The translations under genes and the position numbers were made by a program. Below, piece after piece: positions 49,245-57,212 of a DNA stretch of 64,000 nt. The DNA comes from Methanosphaera sp. ISO3-F5. GTDB lineage: Archaea > Methanobacteriota > Methanobacteria > Methanobacteriales > Methanobacteriaceae. Below the pieces are notes generated by a model. That model was not told the origin of the DNA and made no database searches. It saw only the letters and a program-made list of their open reading frames with translations. How positions within the stretch are numbered: position 1 is the stretch's first letter; the number at the start of each line of letters is the position of its first letter. The stretch lies in the NCBI RefSeq assembly GCF_034480035.2, contig NZ_CP118753.2, positions 2,275,486-2,339,485 on the forward strand, given 5' to 3'.

Positions 49245-49642
49245 CAATGCTATCAAGTTAAGGATTTCTTCTTTTTAATATCTTATTTTTCTATTTAATC
49301 ACCATTTTTAACTTTATTTTTACTTAATTCTTCATATTATATTATTATACTTTATACTACTAATTGTTTTTTATTTATATCTATTTTTAAGTATTAATTA
49401 TAGTTAATTTTATATATTACTTATTATATAGTTTTATTTAAGTAATTAGATATGTTAATAGTTTTTATTTGATGTATTGTCAAGTTTTTGTTATTTATAT
49501 TTGTTTTTGGTGTGATTTATTATGTGTTTCATGTCTTTTGTTTCTGATTAGATAGTGTCAACACTTGTGGGTATGAATTTCATATTACAATATAGTTACA
49601 AAAGTATGAAGTTAAATTTGATGTTATAAATTTGTTTTTTAT

Positions 49643-49657
49643 CGCCCCTTGTGGGCG
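49643..49657 (+). promoter_or_regulatory. GC-rich hairpin in the transposase leader of the nested IS
   Basis: CGCCC at 49643-49647 pairs with GGGCG at 49653-49657 over 5 nt, about 60 bp before the transposase start. Such leader hairpins in insertion sequences often damp expression from outside promoters; that role is inferred. Confidence 0.4.
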
Positions 49658-49715
49658 TGCTTCAAAAAATAAGTGATAATTAGGTTTATATAGTAAAAAG
49701 GAGAGATATTATATT

Positions 49716-50921
49716 ATGAAATCCCAAAATACCTCTCCTATTAATAATTATGACGACAAACAATATAAACTTGACGATTATTTTGATGAACTACCTAAGC
49801 AATGTAGCCGAAAAGAATATATAGAAGATAAAATTGAAAAATTAAATTCCAATTTAACGATCTTTAAACTTAATGATACGTATCATTTAAAACAGAAACA
49901 TGTTTATTGTCCTGAATGTTATTCTAAAGATATAAATGAAAAAGGATATTACTCTAGAGGAATATTATTAATGGATTATGGTCTTGTTGATTGTAAAATT
50001 AAACGATACAAATGTAAACATTGTGGAAACGATTTTTCAGCAGATATTTCTTCTATTGTAAAACCTAATTTTACAGTATCAAATGAAGTATTAGACATTG
50101 TAGAAACATATTACTCAATTGACTTCACAAATGTCAGAAAAATCAGAGAATTCTTTGAAAAAGTTCATGGAATTAAGATATCCCATCAAGAAATTCAAGA
50201 CATCTTAGTCGATTATCATATTCATTTTAATCCAAATATTAAAGAATATTCAGGATATTATGCATTTGATGCTTTATGGATAAAAATAAAAGAAATCAGT
50301 GATAAATACGTGTTTTTATTAGCATTAGTTGATGTGTGTCATGATACTATTGTAGCTTATAAAGTTGTTGAACATGAAACAGAAGAAGAAGTACTAAAAT
50401 TTCTCAAAGAAGCCACATCAAATCAAGAACGAAAAGCCATTACAACAGACTTAAAACCCGAATACATGTCTCCCATCAATGCTTTAGGATTTAAACATCA
50501 ATTTTGTAAATTCCATTTTAAACAAAATAACAATAGAATTATCAGAAAATATGTTAAAGATAACAATCTACCTGAAGAAAAAATAAAAGAATATAAAAAG
50601 TTTTTACCAGAATTATATGAAATATATGATGTAAAAACTCAAACAGAAGTAGCAAAAATCGTAAAAAACTTGAAAAAGAAAATAAATGACTTTCCCGAAG
50701 TTATTCAATACATAATTAATGAAAAATCAGCACCGTATTTTAAAAACTTAACATATTTCCTTGAAAATGCAAAAATCGAAAGCACAAGCAATATCCTAGA
50801 AAGAATATTTGAAGATCTTGCTCCAAAGCATGTGAAAAAATGTTATAAAACTATAAAAGGATTTTTATCAAGATTTAACTTAAAATTAAAGCGATGGGAT
50901 GAGAGAAATGCGATTTACTGA
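49716..50921 (+). CDS. DDE transposase of the nested IS, with N-terminal zinc finger
   Basis: 401 residues. An N-terminal zinc-finger pair CPECYSKDINEKGYYSRG...YKCKHCGNDF at about 67-108 binds DNA ends; the catalytic triad is likely Asp in YYAFDALWIKI, Asp in AITTDLKPEYM and Glu in STSNILERIFEDL. Length and frame are intact, and AAAGGAGAGATATTAT precedes the ATG. The stop codon is only 12 bp before the right inverted repeat. The element has split an IS4 transposase gene. Confidence 0.88.
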   Translation: MKSQNTSPINNYDDKQYKLDDYFDELPKQCSRKEYIEDKIEKLNSNLTIFKLNDTYHLKQKHVYCPECYSKDINEKGYYSRGILLMDYGLVDCKIKRYKCKHCGNDFSADISSIVKPNFTVSNEVLDIVETYYSIDFTNVRKIREFFEKVHGIKISHQEIQDILVDYHIHFNPNIKEYSGYYAFDALWIKIKEISDKYVFLLALVDVCHDTIVAYKVVEHETEEEVLKFLKEATSNQERKAITTDLKPEYMSPINALGFKHQFCKFHFKQNNNRIIRKYVKDNNLPEEKIKEYKKFLPELYEIYDVKTQTEVAKIVKNLKKKINDFPEVIQYIINEKSAPYFKNLTYFLENAKIESTSNILERIFEDLAPKHVKKCYKTIKGFLSRFNLKLKRWDERNAIY

Positions 50922-50957
50922 AATGATGTTAAAATACCCACACATCTTGACACCACC

Positions 50958-50965
50958 TCTGATTA
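50958..50965. repeat. 8-bp target duplication of the nested IS (right copy)
   Basis: TCTGATTA, identical to 49543-49550. It falls inside the coding frame of the IS4 transposase. Confidence 0.85.
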
Positions 50966-52343
50966 TCTGGAAAAAATTAATAAGTATTGTTGTAGAAAAT
51001 ATGTATTAGATGATGTTCATTTTACTCGTAAGCGTAAAATTGGGATGGATGATTTGATTCTTCATCTTATTACCAATAAAAACCGTGCTAATGTTGTAGA
51101 ATGTTTATCTTTTTATAAAGAACTTAAACAGGATGATTTTGTGACTATTACTCCTCAAGCTTTTAGTGAAAAACGACAATATTTGGATCCAAGAGTATTT
51201 GTTGATATGAATTCTGATTTGATGTCTGATATTTATAATCAAAGTGATGAATTAAAGGAATATAAAGAATATTGGGTATTTGGTTGTGATACAAGTGTTA
51301 TTGATTGTCCTAATACACCTTTAACTAAAAAAGAATGGGATGTTCCAAAAGATAATCCTATCCACGAATATCGTAGTAGAGCAAGAATTTCTGCCATTAC
51401 TGATGATTTAAATCATTTTATTCTATCTTCAGAAATAGTTCCTAAAAATACATCAGAAGTAGAGTTAGCAATAAACCACATAAACGATTTAAAAGATAAG
51501 ATAACTCTCAATAAGAGTATAACAGTATATGACCGAGGATATAACAGTACAAAACTAATATTATATCACTTGATTAACAAATCAAACTTCATAATAAGAT
51601 TAAAAAAGGACACCTATAAAAATCAACGAGCAAAAATGCTATCAGATGATGAAAACATAGAAATCAAAGTCAAAAAAATTCATAAAAAAGATTTAACACC
51701 TGAAGAAAAAATAATTGCTAAAAGTATAGGAAACCCACAAATAAGAGTAGTGAACATACCAGTAACAAGATCCAATGGAGAAACATACATAGAATCATTA
51801 ATAACCAATCTTCCACAAGAAAAATTTACCCCAGAAGACCTTAAAAGATTATATGGAACCAGATGGGAAACAGAAATCAATTTCGACAGATTAAAAAACA
51901 GATTAGACATAGAAAACTTCTCAGGACAAAAGAAAATAACTATACAACAAGACTTTTACAGCCACATATTCATTTTCAACATACTAATGGCAACATACAA
52001 TGACGCCACACAACAAATAAACCGAAAATCACGAAAAGAAGTACAAGAAAAACTAGAATACAAACCAAACTTAAACACAATAATAGGACTAATAAGAAAA
52101 TACCTATTAAAACTAGTATTCGAAGATAAAGCAACACGGACAAAAATAATAAAGCACATAACAGAAATAGCATCCAAAAGTTTAGTCACAACAAAAATAA
52201 GCCCACCCCCAAACACCAACAACAGACTAGCACAAGACCCAACAAACAAACACCCCGGAAACAACAGAAAACCATAAAAAAACAAAATGAAAAAAAAGTT
52301 ACTTCAACACAAAATCCTTAACTTGATAGCATTGATAATTGAT

Positions 52344-52585
52344 AGTGGGGGGGGGGTGGATGTTTTGTTTTATGGTGGGGGAGTTTAGTATGTGATGATA
52401 AATTTTGAAAAATAAATAGTGTGTAATGTACATATAGTATGTGTGAAATAAAAGTTTATGACACCAAAATATAATTTATTAAAATAACATTAAATTTACT
52501 GATATTTATGCCATTAACATTGAATATAAATAAGGCAGTGATGCATTAAATTAATGTTTGTATTGGAGGGAAAAAAATAAAAGTA
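52344..52585. other. Intergenic space with a G10 tract next to the IS
   Basis: A run of ten G at 52347-52356 stands 3 bp beyond the right target duplication, followed by further G-rich bits (TGGTGGGGGAG). The rest is AT-rich without a gene. Confidence 0.55.
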
Positions 52586-53236
52586 TTATAAAGTTTCATT
52601 AACCCTATCAATATCAAACTTAGCAGTACTTGCAATAGCCATAACAGCCATAACACCAGCCTGAACAGGATCAGTAACAACCAAATCAGCATGATCCCTT
52701 ACTGAACCCACCATATTTAAACTAATAACCTTTACGCCATAATTCTCTTTAATTTCATCAATAGCATCCACAATAGAACCACCCATCAATGAACCTGCAA
52801 GTACCAGTCCACTTACGCGTGGAAGACTGCCAACAGCACGTACCGCTTCTGCTAATTTTTGTTCACCTGCCAGTGGTATGGTATCAATACTTATACGTTC
52901 ACCCCTAATATTATGACGATCAGCCTCTGTTATAGCACCAAGCGCTACCTGAGACACCTGTGCCCCACCGCCGATTATGATGATACGCTTCCCCCATACC
53001 TGATCCATTGAGGGTGACTTGCTTATTTCTTTAACCTCTGATAGATTATTCAGCTCATTAATTACATTATCCAAAGACTCTACTTCTTCAATTTCCATGT
53101 AAATATGTGCATTATCTATAGAATCTTTGTGCATATGTGTATAAACAATATTTATATTGTTTTGAGCTATAAAATCTGTTATTTTTCTTAGAACTCCTGG
53201 TTTATCGATAGTTTTTATGTTTATTGCATTTACCAT
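52586..53236 (-). CDS. ACT domain protein with DUF5612-type C-terminal domain
   Basis: 216 residues from the ATG at 53236, 4 nt after GGTGAT; the longer frame to 53269 lacks support. Residues 1-75 form an ACT domain ([28 protein letters not shown]). The rest has [26 protein letters not shown] and a Gly-rich [18 protein letters not shown], a Rossmann-like conserved archaeal domain. ACT domains bind amino acids and regulate enzymes; the ligand is unknown. Confidence 0.82.
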   Translation of the reverse strand: MVNAINIKTIDKPGVLRKITDFIAQNNINIVYTHMHKDSIDNAHIYMEIEEVESLDNVINELNNLSEVKEISKSPSMDQVWGKRIIIIGGGAQVSQVALGAITEADRHNIRGERISIDTIPLAGEQKLAEAVRAVGSLPRVSGLVLAGSLMGGSIVDAIDEIKENYGVKVISLNMVGSVRDHADLVVTDPVQAGVMAVMAIASTAKFDIDRVNETL

Positions 53237-53386
53237 TTTTATCACCATAAAAATAAAGATTTGAATCAATTATGACTAATTATTCCTAGTTAATGTTTTG
53301 TAGAAAATATTTATAATATTTATTTCATCTCTTTTAATTCAGCCATGAAAAAATAATAAAAAATATTTTAATGAAAATAAAGCAAT

Positions 53387-53396
53387 CTTTATATAC
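53387..53396 (+). promoter_or_regulatory. TATA box for a candidate RNA gene
   Basis: CTTTATATAC, the same ten bases as the TATA box of feoA on the other strand, predicts a start near 53417-53421, exactly where the hairpin series begins. Confidence 0.5.
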
Positions 53397-53417
53397 TACG
53401 TTATTAAATATAATAAC

Positions 53418-53613
53418 TGTGGAACAAAACCACAATAAGAATAACAATTAAAGTAAGGGTATTGTTATTAAGATTAAAAATTAATAAATTTAGACCCCTA
53501 AAATATATATTCAAGTAAAAATAAGGAAAATATTCACCATTTGATGAATTCTTGAATGACAATATCCTTTGCACATCCCACAAGAATATACAAAACTTGA
53601 CATTCTTTTTTTT
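53418..53613 (+). ncRNA. Candidate structured non-coding RNA, about 195 nt
   Basis: No usable reading frame, but a full transcription-unit layout: TATA box at 53387-53396; hairpin TGTGG/CCACA at 53418-53434; 9-bp stem AATAACAAT/ATTGTTATT at 53440-53469; a longer imperfect stem with outer pair AAGGA/TCCTT (53523-53527 and 53565-53569) and inner ATTCA/TGAAT; and a terminator-like stem AAGAAT/ATTCTT (53582-53607) ending in an eight-to-nine T run. The size does not fit SRP RNA or RNase P RNA. Existence is inferred from sequence only. Confidence 0.45.
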
Positions 53614-53724
53614 ATAAATTTTTAAAATGCTTTAAAAAACAGTAGAACATAAAACATTACTTAATAAAAAATAATTCTCAATAAAAATAGTAAAATTAAT
53701 TAAAAATAGGAAATGAATCCTCTT

Positions 53725-53940
53725 TTAATAGCTATCCATACGGAAAACTTTCATAACTTTTCCAAAAAAGCCCATTTCTTCTTGTTTTTTGACTTTCTTA
53801 GGAATAGCATTGTTTGGTAGTCTTACCTCATATCCACAATTTGGACATAAAACTTTGTCTCCTCCACAACCACAAGTACAATCAAGTAATTCTTCCTTGG
53901 ATTCGTCAAATTCGTGTCCACATAATCTACATGATATCAT
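53725..53940 (-). CDS. Mini zinc-ribbon protein
   Basis: 71 residues with CRLCGHEF, a CTCGCGG centre and CPNCGYEVRLP, i.e. two treble-clef-like zinc ribbons, then a basic amphipathic tail (KKVKKQEEMGFFGKVMKVF). GAGG is 8 nt before the ATG. Paralogue of the gene directly upstream (15 bp). Function unknown; possibly nucleic-acid or protein binding. Confidence 0.75.
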   Translation of the reverse strand: MISCRLCGHEFDESKEELLDCTCGCGGDKVLCPNCGYEVRLPNNAIPKKVKKQEEMGFFGKVMKVFRMDSY

Positions 53941-53955
53941 ATTATTAGCCTCATG

Positions 53956-54162
53956 TTATTTTTTAAATACTTCTTTAAGTTTTTTTAAGAATGATTCTTC
54001 ATCAAATTCTTGTTGGCGTAGCTCTTTAGGAACTGGAACATCATGTCCACAGTTAGGACATAATACATTACTTCCATGACAATCTCCAAATCCACACTTA
54101 AAGTCACATGGTCCCACAGTTTTTTCATCAAACTTGTTACCACATAACATGCATTGTATCAT
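53956..54162 (-). CDS. Mini zinc-ribbon protein, paralogue of the next gene
   Basis: 68 residues with CMLCGNKF, CDFKCGFGDC and CPNCGHDVPVP, then a charged helical tail ending FLKKLKEVFKK. GGGAGG precedes the ATG. Shares layout with its neighbour, so a tandem duplication. It sits downstream of feoB but behind that gene's terminator. Confidence 0.75.
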   Translation of the reverse strand: MIQCMLCGNKFDEKTVGPCDFKCGFGDCHGSNVLCPNCGHDVPVPKELRQQEFDEESFLKKLKEVFKK

Positions 54163-54257
54163 ATTTTTTTATCCTCCCATTTTATTTCTTGTTTTTATTA
54201 GGATATTTTTTAGTATTAACTCCAATAATCATGAAAAAACACCTCCCCATAAATTCT

Positions 54258-54297
54258 TCTAAAAAAAAGATGTAATAGTATAAAGTGTTATACTATT
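54258..54297 (-). terminator. Terminator of feoB
   Basis: A perfect 10-bp stem, AATAGTATAA/TTATACTATT at 54274-54297 with a 4-nt loop, begins at the feoB stop codon and is followed on the minus strand by an eight-T run near 54261-54268. Confidence 0.7.
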
Positions 54298-56315
54298 TAT
54301 TTATATCCAAGTAATAATCCTCCTTGGAAAACAATGAGTGAAAGCACGTAAGCAATGACCAGACATATACCTATTGATGCAAACATCCATTTCCATGAGT
54401 TGGATTCTTCCTTGATAGCACCGATTGCTGCGAAACATGCAGGGTATAATAAAGTGAATACCATGAATGAAATTGCTGATAATGGTGTGAACATCTGAGA
54501 GAGTACACCTGAAATTCCTTGTTCATCATCTTCTGCTAGTGAGAATAATGTACCGAATGTTGATACTACAATTTCTTTTGCCATTAATCCGAATACTAAA
54601 GCTACTGCTGCTTGCCAGAATCCGAATCCTAATGGACCAAATAGTGGTGCTAATATGCTACCAAACATACCGATTAGGCTGTTTGCTGAACCGTATTCTA
54701 CTCCAGGTGGTAGGTTTGCTAATATCCATACAAGTACGGATGTACCTAATATGATTGTACCTGCTTTTTTGATGAATAAGAATCCTCTTTCCCACATGTG
54801 TAATACTGCACTTTTTAGTGTAGGTATTCTGTATGGTGGAAGTTCCATGATAAATGGTGATGATTCTTCTGAGAATACTGAGCTTTTAAGTACTTTAGCT
54901 ACTATTATTGCTACAATCATACCTAATATGTAGAGTCCGAATGTTACTACTGTTTGTTGGAATGGATCAGAGAAGAATGCTGCTGTGAATAATGCGTATA
55001 TTGGCACTCTTGCACTACATGATATGAATGGTATTGCTAACATTGTGGATATTCTGTCACTTTCGTTTGATAATGTTCTTGTTGACATGATAGCAGTTAC
55101 TCCACATCCAAATCCTAATATCATTGGAATAAATGCTTTTCCTGATAATCCCATTACTTTGTGCATTGCTCTGTCTATTACGAATGCTGCTCTTGCCAGG
55201 TATCCTATGTCTTCTATTAGACTTAGTAGGAAGAACAGTATGAAAATGATTGGTACGAATGTTAGTACTCCACCTACTCCACCGATTACTGCATCTATGA
55301 GTAATGATGAGACTAGTCCTTCACCGAATATTTGGAATAAGTATTCGCTTAATATTCCCCATCCTTGATCTATTAGGTCTTGGAATGGTGCTCCTATTGT
55401 GTATGTGATTTGGAATATTAAGAATATTACGATGAAAAATATTGGAAGTCCTAAGTATTTGTTTGTTACTATTTTATCTATTTTATCGGTAATTGATTCT
55501 TTTTCGCCTGTTGGTTTTTTTACTGATTGTTTTAGGATTTTGTCTATTTCTGCGTATCTTGCATCAATGAATGTGTCGTCTACATTGTCATTGAATTTGT
55601 TTTCTAGTTCTTTTCTTATTTCTGTTACTTTTCGTAGGTTTTGTTTGTCTGATGATTGTTCGGCTAAGTCTAGGACTTCGTCGTCGCCTTCGAGTAATTT
55701 TACTGCTGTCCAGCTGTCTGGTGCAGATCCTACTTTTAAGTGTGGGAATAGTTCTTTTACTTGTTTGATTTGTTCGTCTAGTTCAAATCCATAGGTTAGG
55801 TTTGCTGAGTTGTCGGATGGATTTTTTGCTGCTTTTATTGATGCTTTTACTAGGTCGTCTAGTCCTGTTCCTTCTCTTGCATCAACTACTACTACTGGTA
55901 TTCCCAGTGCTTTTTCTAATTTTTTTATGTCTATTTTGAACCCTGCTTCTTCAGCGTAGTTTAACATGTTTAATGCGAGTATGGTGTTTGCACCAGTTTC
56001 CATTATTTGTAATGTTAAGTATAAGTTTCTTTGTATGTTTTCTGCGTCTATTACGTTTATTACTGCGTCGTTTTCTTCGTGTATGATTGCGTCTCTTGAA
56101 ACTTGTTCTTCTACTGAGTATGGGGTTAAACTGTAATTTCCTGGTAAATCTATTACTTCAATATCATAGTTATCAAATGTAAAACTACCAGATTTTAGTT
56201 CTACTGTTTTACCTGGCCAGTTTCCTACGTGTTGTTTCATACCTGTTAGTTGGTTGAATACTGTACTTTTTCCTACGTTAGGGTTTCCGGCAAGTAAAAA
56301 TTTTAATTTCTCCAT
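54297..56315 (-). CDS. feoB: Ferrous iron transport protein B
   Basis: 672 residues. N-terminal G domain with GNPNVGKST (10-18) and DLPGNYSL (G3), then a helical domain, then eight or so membrane segments with the FeoB core (GCGVTAIMSTRTL; CSARVPIYALFTAAFF) and a final GFWQAAVALVFGLMAKEIVVSTFGTLF gate. Moves Fe2+ across the membrane under GTP control. AGAGGTATGAC precedes the ATG. It has its own promoter with a DtxR-like palindrome, 135 bp downstream of feoA. Confidence 0.96.
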   Translation of the reverse strand: MEKLKFLLAGNPNVGKSTVFNQLTGMKQHVGNWPGKTVELKSGSFTFDNYDIEVIDLPGNYSLTPYSVEEQVSRDAIIHEENDAVINVIDAENIQRNLYLTLQIMETGANTILALNMLNYAEEAGFKIDIKKLEKALGIPVVVVDAREGTGLDDLVKASIKAAKNPSDNSANLTYGFELDEQIKQVKELFPHLKVGSAPDSWTAVKLLEGDDEVLDLAEQSSDKQNLRKVTEIRKELENKFNDNVDDTFIDARYAEIDKILKQSVKKPTGEKESITDKIDKIVTNKYLGLPIFFIVIFLIFQITYTIGAPFQDLIDQGWGILSEYLFQIFGEGLVSSLLIDAVIGGVGGVLTFVPIIFILFFLLSLIEDIGYLARAAFVIDRAMHKVMGLSGKAFIPMILGFGCGVTAIMSTRTLSNESDRISTMLAIPFISCSARVPIYALFTAAFFSDPFQQTVVTFGLYILGMIVAIIVAKVLKSSVFSEESSPFIMELPPYRIPTLKSAVLHMWERGFLFIKKAGTIILGTSVLVWILANLPPGVEYGSANSLIGMFGSILAPLFGPLGFGFWQAAVALVFGLMAKEIVVSTFGTLFSLAEDDEQGISGVLSQMFTPLSAISFMVFTLLYPACFAAIGAIKEESNSWKWMFASIGICLVIAYVLSLIVFQGGLLLGYK

Positions 56316-56338
56316 GTCATACCTCTTAACTAACTTAT

Positions 56339-56360
56339 CAATTTAGGCTTGCCTAAATTG
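56339..56360 (-). promoter_or_regulatory. DtxR-type operator at the feoB promoter
   Basis: Arms AATTTAGGC and GCCTAAATT form a 22-bp palindrome broken only at the centre, ending 23 bp before the feoB ATG. A TATA-like GTAATAAAATAC lies just upstream, so a bound repressor would cover the transcription start. The TTAGGC/GCCTAA halves fit the DtxR/IdeR/MntR family. Confidence 0.6.
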
Positions 56361-56450
56361 AGTTGTATTTTATTACAACTTAAAATTTAAAATGAAAATA
56401 AATATTAACCCTTTAGTTAATAATAAATAAAAAGATACAATTAATTAGAT

Positions 56451-56675
56451 TTATTCTAATTCAATTGCCTGAGCTTCTTCTTTTCTTAAAGCCAAAGAAA
56501 AACCTTGAATTCTAATTTCAACAGGATATCCTAATGGTGCTTTCCTTTCTAATTTTACTGGAATTCCATTAATTAAACCCATTTCCCTGAGATGTTTACC
56601 AAGAGTTCCTTTTACTCTGTGTTTTCTAACAATTCCTGTTTCTCCTGGTTTTAAGTCATCTACTGTTTTTGCCAT
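56451..56675 (-). CDS. feoA: Ferrous iron transport protein A
   Basis: 74-residue SH3-like protein (DDLKPGETGIVRKHRVKGTLGKHLREMGLINGIPVKLERKAPLGYPVEIRIQGFSLALRKEEA pattern, typical FeoA length). Assists FeoB. AGGAGGC precedes the ATG. The leader is about 125 nt, behind an operator-controlled promoter. Confidence 0.94.
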   Translation of the reverse strand: MAKTVDDLKPGETGIVRKHRVKGTLGKHLREMGLINGIPVKLERKAPLGYPVEIRIQGFSLALRKEEAQAIELE

Positions 56676-56789
56676 GAAATGCCTCCTATAAATAATATAA
56701 GTTTATCTATGATATTTTACCATCAAAAAAAAATATTTAACACGATAATTAGGTCAATGAAATAATTTTTTTTAAACACATAATTAGTA

Positions 56790-56833
56790 ATACCTAATTA
56801 GGTATACCTAAGTTTTTCATAGTATATAAAGTT
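56790..56833 (-). promoter_or_regulatory. feoA promoter with overlapping DtxR-type operator
   Basis: On the minus strand a BRE/TATA-like CCAAAACTTTATATAC (about 56824-56839) is followed about 20-30 bp later by the perfect palindrome TACCTAATTAGGTA (56791-56804) and an overlapping TTAGGTATACC half-site. A further ACCTAATTAT half-site lies near 56745-56753. Placement over the expected start site suits iron-dependent repression. Confidence 0.6.
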
Positions 56834-56933
56834 TTGGTGAATAAAAATTTATAACAACAAAAAAAAGTAACAAAAATAATAAAAAATTGAAAAAATAATA
56901 AAAAAAACACTAAAAAAAAATTGTAGAAGGTAA

Positions 56934-57203
56934 TTAGTTACCTTCTAAAGCTTTTCTTTCTTCATCTAATTTATGTTTAGCCATTTGGAAGAGAACTAAG
57001 TAATCAGAATCATCCATAACAGGAATAACTTCTAAACCTAATGCTTCATGTTCTTCAATCCAATCATCATTAAGAACAGGAACTTCTAATTTAATTGGTT
57101 CATCGCTATGATTAACAACAATTAAGTTTCTGAAAGTAGTTCTAAGTTCTACAATGTATCCACCTAAACCTATTATATGATGTTCACGTAATACTATTTT
57201 CAT
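56934..57203 (-). CDS. ehbP: Energy-converting hydrogenase B subunit P
   Basis: 89 residues, no membrane segment or Cys motif; short beta-rich N-half (KIVLREHHIIGLGGYIVELRTTFRNLIVV) and helical end. Assigned by length and place after ehbO, as in the Methanothermobacter Ehb operon. AAGGTGATAAC precedes the ATG. It is the last Ehb gene here; a following ehbQ, present in that operon, is absent at this spot. Confidence 0.78.
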   Translation of the reverse strand: MKIVLREHHIIGLGGYIVELRTTFRNLIVVNHSDEPIKLEVPVLNDDWIEEHEALGLEVIPVMDDSDYLVLFQMAKHKLDEERKALEGN

Positions 57204-57212
57204 GTTATCACC

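Larger units (their letters stand above)
49551..50957. mobile_element. Second insertion sequence nested in the IS4 transposase gene
   Basis: Imperfect 24-bp inverted repeats (19 of 24 matching) at 49551-49574 and 50934-50957, with shared cores GTGTCAA and TGTGGGTAT, flanked by an exact 8-bp duplication TCTGATTA at 49543-49550 and 50958-50965. It contains one intact transposase gene. Eight-base duplications and a zinc-finger DDE transposase would suit IS6-like or ISM1/ISNCY-type elements; I am not sure of the family. Confidence 0.9.
49522..52277 (+). pseudogene. IS4-family DDE transposase, split near its start by another IS
   Basis: The 5' piece 49522-49550 starts MCFMSFVSD; after the inserted IS the same frame resumes at 50958 and runs YLEKINKYCCRKYVLDD into the 410-residue open frame from ATG 51045 to 52277. 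Joining across one copy of the 8-bp duplication restores an uninterrupted frame of roughly 445 codons. DDE residues: CDTSVIDCPNT, VYDRGYNST and the Y-x2-R-x3-E-x6-K motif in YGTRWETEINFDRLK. The downstream piece alone could still be translated from 51045 but would lack about 40 N-terminal residues, so activity is doubtful. Confidence 0.85.
49245..52334. mobile_element. IS4-type insertion sequence interrupted by a second IS
   Basis: Perfect 23-bp terminal inverted repeats at 49245-49267 and 52312-52334 (outer end CAATGCTATCAAGTTAAGG), flanked by a 9-bp duplication. The 3090-bp element includes a 1407-bp second IS plus its 8-bp duplication; without these it is 1675 bp with one transposase gene having the YREK signature of the IS4 family. 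Confidence 0.9.

Noticed and set aside
52390-52505. C/D box guide RNA suggested by GTGATGA and a downstream CTGA
   Set aside because: The boxes are over 100 nt apart, without C'/D' boxes at proper spacing; guide RNAs of this type are about 55-70 nt.
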